Shown: piece after piece, positions 56,403 through 64,000 of the stretch
Layout: every line of letters starts with the position of its first letter
Numbering within the stretch: position 1 is the stretch's first letter
NCBI GenBank assembly: GCA_903772945.1
Contig: CAICTM010000264.1
Location: forward strand, 18,880 to 82,879
DNA length: 64,000 nt
DNA from: Seminavis robusta
Lineage: Eukaryota; Bacillariophyta; Bacillariophyceae; Naviculales; Naviculaceae
Reading direction: 5' to 3'
Program-made: the position numbers and the translations under genes
Notes under the pieces: model-generated
The model's input: only the letters and a program-made list of their open reading frames with translations
Told to the model about the DNA's origin: nothing
The model's database searches: none

Positions 56403-58103
56403 ATGGAGAGACAGACCTCCAGTAATGCATCTCCTAGGTCATACAGGAGTCCTGGGAGTGCACCATCAAGTACCAGTAGTAGCGCCCCTTCTAGTCCAAC
56501 CACAAGAAGGCGGCGCAAAGCCAAGAGTGGCGGAGCACTATTCGTTGTCCTCCGAGCCTTGGCCGTATTGGGCCCTCTTGGATTCGGGGCAAACATTGTC
56601 TACTTTCAGTTCTATTTCCCGTACAACAACAATCCAGATTGCAATCCAGAGCACGTCCATGGCGTTTCCATTAGAGTCAAAGGGCGGTCGCCCCGTGACA
56701 ATTGTCATGATTCTCCAACCAGAAAGATGACCGCACTGGAGGATGATGATTTCACTGACGAGAATGACCACAATCTGCCAGCAGTATTGTCTGGAACATC
56801 AGTATTAAAGCGTCTCCAAAAACAAGCAGTCTCTAGTTGGCAAGAATGTGGATCGTCCTCCAAAGCGACAGTGGCTTTGGTCAATCAACTATCTGGCCAC
56901 AAACAATCGCTACGAGTTGCGTCTCCGGCAGTATTGCAACCATTTGGGTTAAAAGACTCTCTGCTGCATCTGCCAACAGAGACACAAAGAAGGCTACAAG
57001 GAGCTAATAACAGTTCATCTTCAACAAATGGAGGAATTGAACACTGTCAAATACCCCAACGAGGCAGTCTGGAATGCCAGGAATCCACCTATGCCATGAT
57101 TGTGACCTTTCAAGGGGAGCACAATTTTCGACAATTGTTCATGAATTTGCTAGCCTTTCTCACATTTCCATCCGTCTCAGATATTATTGTGCTCATGCCA
57201 CATAAATATTGGGGGTACAAAGGACATTCTATCGTGGATGTCAAATACAAGGAAAGACTCCATGCATGGCACAACAACAAGCAGCACAAAGTATGGATGC
57301 ATGCGCTACCCCCCACATTGGAAAATGAAGGAAGATATAGTTTTGATTTCATTGTACACAAGGCTATGGCTCGACTTGGATCAGCCAAAGCGATATTGTT
57401 CATGGATGGAAGTACTCTATGGAAGGGAAACTACGGGGGAATCCACACTGGGTTTGAATTGTGGAAGCAACATCCCCATGCCCTTGTGGCGGCGGCAGCA
57501 GCACCAATTGGACAAGAAGAATGCCCCCAAGGAACCTCATCCTCTTCATGGGCTGCTTTTTGTCAGTCATCGTCTTCCTCTATTCCCAATGAAATGAACA
57601 AACTGTATCGTCCGTACCAAAATGTCCTGGACATGAATGGCATTTTTGTGCACAGAGACCTGCTGTGTCTCCTACAACAACCCCCACTCTCCACCATTCT
57701 AATAGAATCTGTATGGCGCGGCTTGGATGATTCTAGCAATGACCAAGCCACATCTGCCTCCATTCGAGCCATCTTGGGCGCAGCTCTGCTGCAGATATCG
57801 GGACCAAATCCACCACTGTTGTTCCCACCACACATTGCTCGACCCAAGAATGAAACCAACGAGTACAACGACAATTGGCATTATCTTGCACCGGCCAAAG
57901 AGAGAGAATGGTTGGCGGCTCTTCGTGTCAATACTACTTGGACACAACAACGAGTATTGGTGGAGTTGCTGGGGTACTTTGGGAGTGGACTGAGCACAGT
58001 GGGACACCATCATGCACCGTACTGGTGCAGCAATGATCAGAAGCAAAAAGGTGTCTACTTTATGTCAGACATGCCTTGGATTGGACCCAACAGCAAATGC
58101 TGA
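56403..58103 (+). CDS. Type II Golgi-type membrane protein, possible glycosyltransferase
   Basis: Intronless, 566 residues. A Ser/Pro/Arg-rich cytosolic tail of about 42 residues is followed by one membrane segment ('GALFVVLRALAVLGPLGFGANIVYF', about 43-68) and a long lumenal domain, the classic topology of Golgi enzymes. The domain starts a strand-like block at 'STYAMIVTFQGEHNFRQLFMNLLAFL', followed by 'VSDIIVLMPHKYWG' and 'KAILFMDGSTLW'. This order of strand, loop and an acidic residue after a hydrophobic strand resembles GT-A transferases of the exostosin/GT64 kind, where a DxD motif binds the metal; here only MDG is seen, so the assignment is uncertain. Several N-glycosylation sites occur (NNSSSS, NTTW). 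The gene starts 28 bp after the border of the small element to the left. Confidence 0.55.
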   Translation: MERQTSSNASPRSYRSPGSAPSSTSSSAPSSPTTRRRRKAKSGGALFVVLRALAVLGPLGFGANIVYFQFYFPYNNNPDCNPEHVHGVSIRVKGRSPRDNCHDSPTRKMTALEDDDFTDENDHNLPAVLSGTSVLKRLQKQAVSSWQECGSSSKATVALVNQLSGHKQSLRVASPAVLQPFGLKDSLLHLPTETQRRLQGANNSSSSTNGGIEHCQIPQRGSLECQESTYAMIVTFQGEHNFRQLFMNLLAFLTFPSVSDIIVLMPHKYWGYKGHSIVDVKYKERLHAWHNNKQHKVWMHALPPTLENEGRYSFDFIVHKAMARLGSAKAILFMDGSTLWKGNYGGIHTGFELWKQHPHALVAAAAAPIGQEECPQGTSSSSWAAFCQSSSSSIPNEMNKLYRPYQNVLDMNGIFVHRDLLCLLQQPPLSTILIESVWRGLDDSSNDQATSASIRAILGAALLQISGPNPPLLFPPHIARPKNETNEYNDNWHYLAPAKEREWLAALRVNTTWTQQRVLVELLGYFGSGLSTVGHHHAPYWCSNDQKQKGVYFMSDMPWIGPNSKC

Positions 58104-58410
58104 TGGTGCTATGACATTACTAATTCCTTGAGGATGAACGTGCCCAAAGCGTACCGAAGTCACGGCCAATCCGAGAATCAAAAAACAACAACAACAATAT
58201 CTTTATAACGGATATGGTGTCAATGGGCAAGCACTCCTGGACTGGCAATCCGAGAATCAGTCTGGCTAACCTGCTTGCCATCTGCTGATGATAGCTTTCG
58301 TCTAAAACTCCATAGTTGACGCAAGGAGTGACGCACCCTGCAAATTGTTTATGGTCCAAAGAATCTTTAGATGTTTGTTGTCTAATCGTAGCTACAACGG
58401 ATGATCGGCG
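58104..58410. other. Intergenic spacer between convergent genes
   Basis: A duplicated word CCGAGAATCA occurs at about 58170 and 58249. No gene seen. Confidence 0.35.
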
Positions 58411-59619
58411 TCACACAATAACCCCCTCCTTCACTAGCTGTCGGACGATAAAACCAGATATAAACGTTGGTTTGGTGTCGTCTGTGCTGATTTTGTTTTC
58501 TTCGTCCAGCACTTTGAGATCTTGGAGGGATATCCATTGCCGCTGGATTTTCCGACTCCCAAACAAGTCCACCGCGGGAACGTCCTCCAGCCCGGGGATA
58601 TCTGTAGCGTCCAATGTGAGATAGACTCCAATAATGGTGTTGCTCACGTTGGAAGTGGATTTGTGGGTGTAGATTCTCCCGTGGTGGTCCTTGTGAGGAT
58701 TTCTGCCAGTCTCGGCCATTCGGGCGTCGCGAGTTTCAATCTCCTGTTGCAGTTCCTCTGCTGAAGTTCCTGGCAGTGGCATGGGATCTGGCATTTGTGG
58801 GAACATGGTGTAGATTCGCATGGATTCGACGAGTTTGATAGGATCCGCCATAGAGTCATCAAAGCTCACGTAACGATGAGGGTTGTTTTCATCCTTGTCG
58901 TCTTTGTGCGAAAAGAGACCACTCATTCGAAGTGTGCCATGAATAGCAGCCAGGCAATTGTCTTTTTCCAAAACACTTTGGACCACCAAGTTTCTGGACT
59001 TTTCCCAAGAGTCTCCCTCTTCGTCTTCCAATTGCTTTGCCAATTTCGTCGTTAAACCATTCCAAATCTTTGTTGCGTATGCGCTGAGTTCGGGATCCTG
59101 GACTTCGGGAGCATTTGGATCATGAAAGGCATTTTCTTGAATGTCAATTTTTCGATACGTCCAGGATTCCTGTCCCTTCGTTGTTGTTGGAAACTCGGGA
59201 TAATTGCTGGCATCAAACGTTGGTTCCGACCATTGATACCCCCGGGGAGGCTGTTGCGCCGACGACAGCATCCATCGCGTTGCCGGAACACCGGTCCCGA
59301 CTCCCCATTTGGACGTTCCATTGGCGGATTCTCGTACCAGTACTTGCGTTGTTGTTCCACTTTGGGTCCGACGATAGGCAATGAGAAAAAATTCCACCGG
59401 CCACAGCTCTGGATTTCGTTCATATTGTTTGACGTAGTCATTGTCGGGGATTGGCTGGAATCCATCCACGTCTTTGGTAAGATCCTGTGGCGACCAGGTG
59501 TGTATGGTAGTAGCCAGCATAGCAGCAGTCTGCCTTATTGGGACACGGCTTTTCACGACGAATGACGAAACCGGAGTAAGGGAAAGCATCACGGCGAAGA
59601 CGACATGTAGTATCATCAT
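58411..59619 (-). CDS. Plastid-targeted conserved protein, unknown function
   Basis: The frame is open from 59913, but the Met pair at 59619/59616 starts a proper signal peptide ('MMILHVVFAVMLSLTPVSSF'), and the preceding Arg/Lys-rich codons are leader. 402 residues. Cleavage at 'VSS-FVVKSRV' has Phe at +1 and basic residues after it, as required for diatom plastid import. The mature part has 'VEFFLIAYRRTQSGTTTQVLVRE', 'ATRWMLSSAQQPPRGYQWSEP' and, in the C-terminal third, 'YTHKSTSNVSNTIIGVYLTLD', 'IQRQWISLQDL' and 'SGFIVRQLVKEGVIV'. No catalytic motif recognised. A TAC-repeat-free promoter region is shared with nothing on the right side. Confidence 0.7.
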   Translation of the reverse strand: MMILHVVFAVMLSLTPVSSFVVKSRVPIRQTAAMLATTIHTWSPQDLTKDVDGFQPIPDNDYVKQYERNPELWPVEFFLIAYRRTQSGTTTQVLVRESANGTSKWGVGTGVPATRWMLSSAQQPPRGYQWSEPTFDASNYPEFPTTTKGQESWTYRKIDIQENAFHDPNAPEVQDPELSAYATKIWNGLTTKLAKQLEDEEGDSWEKSRNLVVQSVLEKDNCLAAIHGTLRMSGLFSHKDDKDENNPHRYVSFDDSMADPIKLVESMRIYTMFPQMPDPMPLPGTSAEELQQEIETRDARMAETGRNPHKDHHGRIYTHKSTSNVSNTIIGVYLTLDATDIPGLEDVPAVDLFGSRKIQRQWISLQDLKVLDEENKISTDDTKPTFISGFIVRQLVKEGVIV

Positions 59620-60343
59620 TGGAGCCCTGACAAAAGGATTCCAACAGATTGGCCCTTCTAACAGTGCAACACGCTTTCTCTTCATGCTCTTGCTTTTGCC
59701 TCTTTTCAAATTGGTGACAGCTGATCTTTCCCTCCTCTTGTGCGATGTCATATGACACAGGGTACCGGTAGCAGAACTTGGCTTTTTTAAAAATAGAACA
59801 ATCAGACGTTTTGTCAGCCTGACAATAGACTGCTCTCGTCTCTTTGACTTCGCCCTGCTTCTCTTGTTGGATCTTTTTAAGGCGGGTACGTCATTCAGTT
59901 TACGCACGCACACTTAACCGATTTTTCACAGCGAGGCCGAAACCTCATATTTGAGTGAAAGGCGTGCCATAGGTGCATTGGGTGGGCTCTGTTTTGGCAT
60001 TCCCATGTTATCCAAAATTACCAAAACCGGTGGCAAGTTAACCATTGGTGCATTGGACGACTTGCACCAGCACAAAGCTCCTTGTTTGTCGCTTGCTCGG
60101 CTGGGACTTGATGCGGTGGACGCCATGGCCAAGGAGTTCCTGGAACGTTAAGCAGCCAGGAATCGTCAAAAAACACGTCCCTTCCATCGTCAGCCCTCCC
60201 GCTACTGGTAACTGGCTCAGCAGGAGCTTCTATTCTAGCAAAAAGGCTCACTTTGCAACTACACATCCGCATCGGCACGCCACCATGAAAAAGTGCAAGA
60301 CACAATTCTTCAGTGCTGGGAAGGACCACCATAATTTGGCTTT
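59620..60343. pseudogene. Gene fragment region, plus strand
   Basis: A plus-strand stretch from about 59930 to the TAA at 60149-60151 has coding-like composition ('LSERRAIGALGGLCFGIPML', 'LARLGLDAVDAMAKEFLER') but lacks a start and an identifiable upstream exon. It may be the last exon of a lost gene. The rest of the interval shows nothing. Identity unknown. Confidence 0.35.
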
Positions 60344-60845
60344 TTAGACGTAATTCTTCCCGGCATTATGGTTCTTCTTGGCGGCGGCCACAAACCACAT
60401 CGCCATCATTCCGGCTATCACCCAGGGAGCAAAGCAAGGACCCATAAGTCCCTCCAATATCGTCACAGGTCCCAACAAGAGTACAACGATGGTCAAGACG
60501 GTGGCTTGGACGAGGCCAGGCATGGAATCACGAAGCCAAGAAATTGTACAAAGAAGCCAGGATGTGTAGGCAGGCATGCCTTCATCATTTAACAGAACAT
60601 CGTTCTGGCGCAACTGAGGAGCAATTCCCAAGCACACCATTCGCATGGGAGACAAAAGCAAGTGCGCCAAGGTCTGTTGGGCCATGCCACTGGACACCCC
60701 ACCATGGATTTCCACAAACTCGGGGGGGCATGATATCCTGAGAAGGAGTGGCATAGTTGGAAGGAATCCCATCCACCAAAATGGTTCCATCAGCCGTCAA
60801 GGGAGCATTGAGGCCATTCTTTGTTACAGTGGTAATCTCTTATCC
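60344..60845 (-). pseudogene. Tail of a Hint (hedgehog-type autoprocessing) protein, frameshifted
   Basis: Reading leftwards from about 60845: 'EITTVTKNGLNAPLTADGTI' then 'VDGIPSNYA', which is the last part of a Hint/Hog module (compare the 'G..APLT..GTI.VDG...S.YA' end of hedgehog autoprocessing domains). After a C7 homopolymer at 60725-60731 the sense continues in another frame: 'MAQQTLAHLLLSPMRMVC', then two hydrophobic segments ('VLTIVVLLLGPVTILEGLMG', 'WVIAGMMAMWFVAAA') ending in a Lys/Asn-rich tail at the TAG near 60344. Hint proteins cut themselves at a Cys; that N-terminal catalytic part is absent here, and sequence to the right belongs to another fragment. So this is a truncated, frameshifted relic. 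Confidence 0.6.
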
Positions 60846-61067
60846 ACCTCGACTGGAGTGCTGCCGTACAACCTACCTGCATACATGATTTGGACAATCC
60901 TGCATCATCGATCCAACGACTACCTCGAAAAACAGGGCTACACAAGCCCTGGCGCCATCAATACTGATACGTATCAGTTCGAGCGTGTTTCCTTTGTGAA
61001 CTGGTATTCTCCTCCGCAAGTTCAAGCAATGATCAAGTTCCTGGAGTATTCGACTCGCCACTAGTAG
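60846..61067 (+). pseudogene. Gene fragment of unknown identity
   Basis: From about 60846 to the stop at 61062-61064 the plus strand codes for about 70 well-composed residues ('VLPYNLPAYMIWTILHHRSN', 'SFVNWYSPPQVQAMIKFLEY'). The upstream boundary coincides with the end of the Hint relic on the other strand, suggesting a recombination or insertion junction. No start codon belongs to it with confidence. Confidence 0.35.
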
Positions 61068-61369
61068 GACTTGGACATTTACATGGCTGAACTCAACCTC
61101 GATAAACTTCAGAAAACCTTGCAAATGAATATGATTCATCTTCATCATATATAGGTCACTCTCAGTTTGGCATTATTACTACTATAAAATCAGCAGAGGT
61201 CATAAGGGTTTGGTCTACAACATTCAAATACCTCTAAAGCTCTTTGAAATACATCTCAAGGGTTAGGGGGTTCTGGAGACGCTACTAGTGGTCGTGTTGG
61301 TGTTAGGTACGACCGCTTGCTGGCATTGGCAGGTACAGACAGCAGGGCACTCCACATTGGAACAATTGA

Positions 61370-63008
61370 CTACGACAATACAGAGAAGCTTCTTAGAATG
61401 GCTGTCGTCAGCGCCAACCCGCAAAATATCAGACTGTCAATGAACCCACCTTCCAAAATGTTGATGGATAGTATCTGGCACATGGACCTCGGAATAACAC
61501 CTACCAACTGGGTGCCTATATTCACAATGCAGAGGCCACGTGAGGATACTGTATCAGCAAACAATATCTAGCTGGCTAGTAGGAATAAGCGGCACATACA
61601 CGTACCACCCAAGCGCAATTCTGTGAGAGATTGCAGATTCCCCCATTGTGGGGGTATGGTACCGACAATCCCAGGGTTGCTAAGTGTAGGGTAGGTTGGA
61701 GTTTCGAGGTTAGATGGTTTGCTGGGAGGCGAGATAGACTTTTGGATGCCAGCAAAGCACCAACTCACTTTTCGAGATTCAACTCTTCAAGGTTGGTCAG
61801 GCCGGAGAATTGAGCTGGTAGTGTTCCAGAGAACTTGATAGCAACATGGTGAGGGACCAAAGAGACAGTCGCAGCCGAATCAACCATGCGTTTGGTTGTG
61901 TGATTACCTGATTGTCTTCCAAACGAAGCTTTTTCAACTGGATCAAAACCCCAAAAACAAGTGGAATTGTTGAGTTGAAGCGATTGTTTTGCAGCTGCAA
62001 TTCTTCGAGGTTTGCCAATGCTCCGATGTCAAATGGAATGGAACCAGTCAATCTCTAAAGAATCGAATCGAGTTGATTTTGAGTTCCAGACGGCAGATGG
62101 CACCACTGCTGTCTCAAACCACCCAAGCTATGACTTACGTTTCCTTCAAGGGCGAGCACCTCGAGTTCCATTAAATTCGCAATCTCGGTTGGAATAGTCG
62201 AAGTGAGTCGGTTGCTTTCTATGCGTAGCGAGACAAGATCATCCATGAGGCCCAATTCAGATGGCAAGGGACCGTCAAGTGAGTTGCCGTCAAAGTTTAG
62301 AGAGTTGAGGTTGTTTAGACGGCCAATCCTTGTCGGGATCGTGCCTTCAAGACGATTTCCCGAATAGTTGATGTTCCGGAGCCTTCTGCGAAGCCCTGTT
62401 CGATAGAAGGAGAGGGGCAGCATGTCTTCCTCCAACTGAGCATCCAAACCACAATTCGTAATGGAGATTGATCTCAGTTCAGGAATCATTGCTACTTCCG
62501 CCGGCATTATGCCTTCCAGTCCACGAGTCTCCAAATCGCTCAGATACAGATAAGTGATGTTTCCATCCGTCACATTGCGGCAAAGCACTTCCGTGCTCCA
62601 GTTACATTCCGAGATGTCATAGTTGAGAAAGCTCGCCTGGGCCGTTTCATCCCATTTGTCGCCTTGCATGGAGTAGTACCAAGTCACCAGCGCATACATT
62701 TGAGCCTTCCTGTCTTCGGTCAGAGACGAAAGCCGAGGGTGATCCAACAGCCACTGGTAAGCTAGGAAACGCGGTGATATCAAGTCTTCTAGTGCATATT
62801 CGGGGAGATCCAAAACCAAGTCGATAGGCACATCAATTTCGTCGGAATTGTCCGTTGTTGTCGCGTTGCCAGCAGTGATGTTGGCGGTGCTGTTAGTGAC
62901 GACACCATTTTCAATGAGGCTGAACGCAGTTTGCTGGCCGCTCGCGCCCCAGAACTGAAGAATCACAAAGGTCCGTAGGATGCTGCGGGATAGCTTCATG
63001 CTGCCCAT
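61370..63008 (-). CDS. Secreted leucine-rich repeat protein, five exons
   Basis: Exons 63008-62139, 62054-61908, 61833-61769, 61679-61606, 61515-61370; 1302 nt, 433 residues. All introns are GT-AG and the sum is in frame. ATG 63008 (MGSMKLSRS) or the second Met at 62999 starts a signal peptide ending near 'WGASGQ'. The Thr/Asn-rich segment has many N-glycosylation sites. Then 'YQWLLDHPRLSSL' and 'ALVTWYYSMQGDKWDE...CNWSTEVLC' form the same N-terminal cap as in the transmembrane LRR protein at 28964, followed by eight or so repeats ('RLEGTIPTRIGRLNNLNSLNF', 'RLTGSIPFDIG', 'GIVGTIPPQWGNL', 'QLVGVIPRSMC'). Unlike the other gene there is no long cytosolic part; the last residues ('LIFCGLALTTAIL') are hydrophobic and might anchor it. 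Likely a cell-surface or secreted recognition protein. Confidence 0.75.
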
Positions 63009-64000
63009 AGGTCTTCAAAGAGTAATTAGAAAGTTACTACTTTTAGAGTCGAGTCGGCTATTCTATTTCGATTTTTCGAAAGGAAATGTGCGCAAGAAAG
63101 ATCTTTGCGAACCAGGCTCGCTTTTGGTTCTTGTGCTCGCTCGTCTCCTTTTAACACCGTGTTAAAAGGCACTCACGTGCGGGAGTGTTCTGTGGAAGTC
63201 GTGTCGTCCGATGCAAGCCAACGAAGATTCTTCCTTCTCCAAATGTGTTCTCGAACAGCAGCATCTTTTGCAATGGCTGAAGCATTGTGTTTGCAAGGAA
63301 TCCTTGTAGAGGACCTATGTTTTCGACTGGGTGAATGAAGGCTAGCTAGGTCCAAGCTTTCTTGTTCGCGCGCCGCACGAATCGTGCGGGCTTCTTGCTA
63401 GAGGCAGCATGTTTCCTAGCCTCGACCTATGCGTGTGATGATAGGTCCGTTTTCTATATGGTGACCGTTTTTGAGCACTATCTGTTGTACGGGCTACAAC
63501 ACTTCAAACATCTACTAGCTAGTAGACAGTGCCCCAAAGAAAGATCCCAAAACTTCCTAGTTGTTCTCTCCTCATTCTTTTGGTCAAGTTTCTGAGCGGA
63601 GCTTCGTGCTCTGGTCTAACGGTGGCAACAGAAGTTATCAAGGTGCACAATGAGCCCTCTAGAAACATAGACTTAGCAGCCAATCCTTTCCTTCTTTTAC
63701 ATGTTCTATCTGTAGTCTCTTGCTTGTATATTAGTAGAAATATTTCACACCGAATTGATTAGCCCTAACGCTACCGAATTTTAACCCGGCTTGTGACTGA
63801 CTCAGTCGTGCCACGTACCCTTCCCCCATTTTTTCGGTGAGGCAATCGACCAACTCAGCCGTGGCAATACAGTATGTAAAAGGGGTTTAGAGTAGGGAAA
63901 TTATCTACGGAAGCCAGCCGGGGCCAGGCTTAAGCAAAGAACAGTCGAAATTCAGGACTAGGTTCTGAGGGATCAGGGGCAAGAAATTGAGGACCATTAC
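63009..64000. other. Intergenic region to the window end
   Basis: The left end must hold the LRR gene promoter. A perfect inverted repeat CCTTTTAACACCGTGTTAAAAGG lies at 63147-63169 (23 bp in total; two 11-nt arms around one base), and CCGCACGAATCGTGCGG near 63373-63389 is a second short one. Open frames are short; no RNA gene recognised. Confidence 0.45.

Overview
The window is nuclear DNA of a eukaryotic alga, most likely a pennate diatom. The grounds are short GT-AG introns (about 70-150 bp), precursors with a signal peptide followed by an aromatic residue at the cleavage site (diatom plastid targeting), membrane guanylate cyclase-phosphodiesterase fusions, large leucine-rich-repeat (LRR) families, and CRAL-TRIO proteins. 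Seminavis robusta or a close relative is my best guess; that is inference, not something the sequence proves.

Layout. 1-5 kb: the 3' end of a beta-lactamase-like serine hydrolase gene, a cyclin-like gene diverging from a plastid-targeted conserved gene, and a Sec14/CRAL-TRIO gene. 5.2-16.5 kb: the centrepiece, two tandem minus-strand genes (A, 10097-5239; B, 16501-11813). Each encodes a two-pass membrane protein with an extracellular sensor-like region, a class III guanylate cyclase domain and a C-terminal class I cyclic-nucleotide phosphodiesterase domain. I resolved both as 11-exon models, and both totals are exact multiples of three. Gene A needs a 4-nt microexon to keep the cyclase metal-binding loop in frame. 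16.5-20.9 kb: no gene I can support. 20.9-27.4 kb: a BSD-like coiled-coil gene diverging from a BTB/POZ gene, a second CRAL-TRIO-like gene and a PAF-acetylhydrolase-like gene.

27.4-28.9 kb: repeat-rich spacer with a cluster of CTGCAG palindromes. 29-36.7 kb: a transmembrane LRR protein gene, then a broken gene with a ubiquitin-like, TIR-like and LRR layout, then an eroded copy of the last LRR exon. 37-45 kb: a small serine-rich hypothetical gene, an M50B-like membrane protease gene, an array of an AGTCGC-type repeat, and a tandemly duplicated gene tail. 45-51 kb: a secreted coiled-coil gene, a PC-esterase-like gene with a filamin-like repeat flanked by direct repeats, and glucose-6-phosphate isomerase. 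51-64 kb: a frameshifted LRR-like gene, a gene whose 3' end runs into an indel-laden minisatellite, a small element-like insertion, a Golgi type II membrane protein gene, a plastid-targeted unknown, a strip of gene fragments including the tail of a Hint (hedgehog-type autoprocessing) protein, and a secreted LRR protein gene.

How the genes may work together: only the cyclase-phosphodiesterase pair is an evident functional unit. Each gene would make and destroy cGMP behind one extracellular sensor, suggesting receptor-type cGMP signalling. The LRR genes and the UBL/TIR-like/LRR relic suggest surface recognition or defence families that expand and decay quickly. The rest is ordinary mixed gene content without operon logic.
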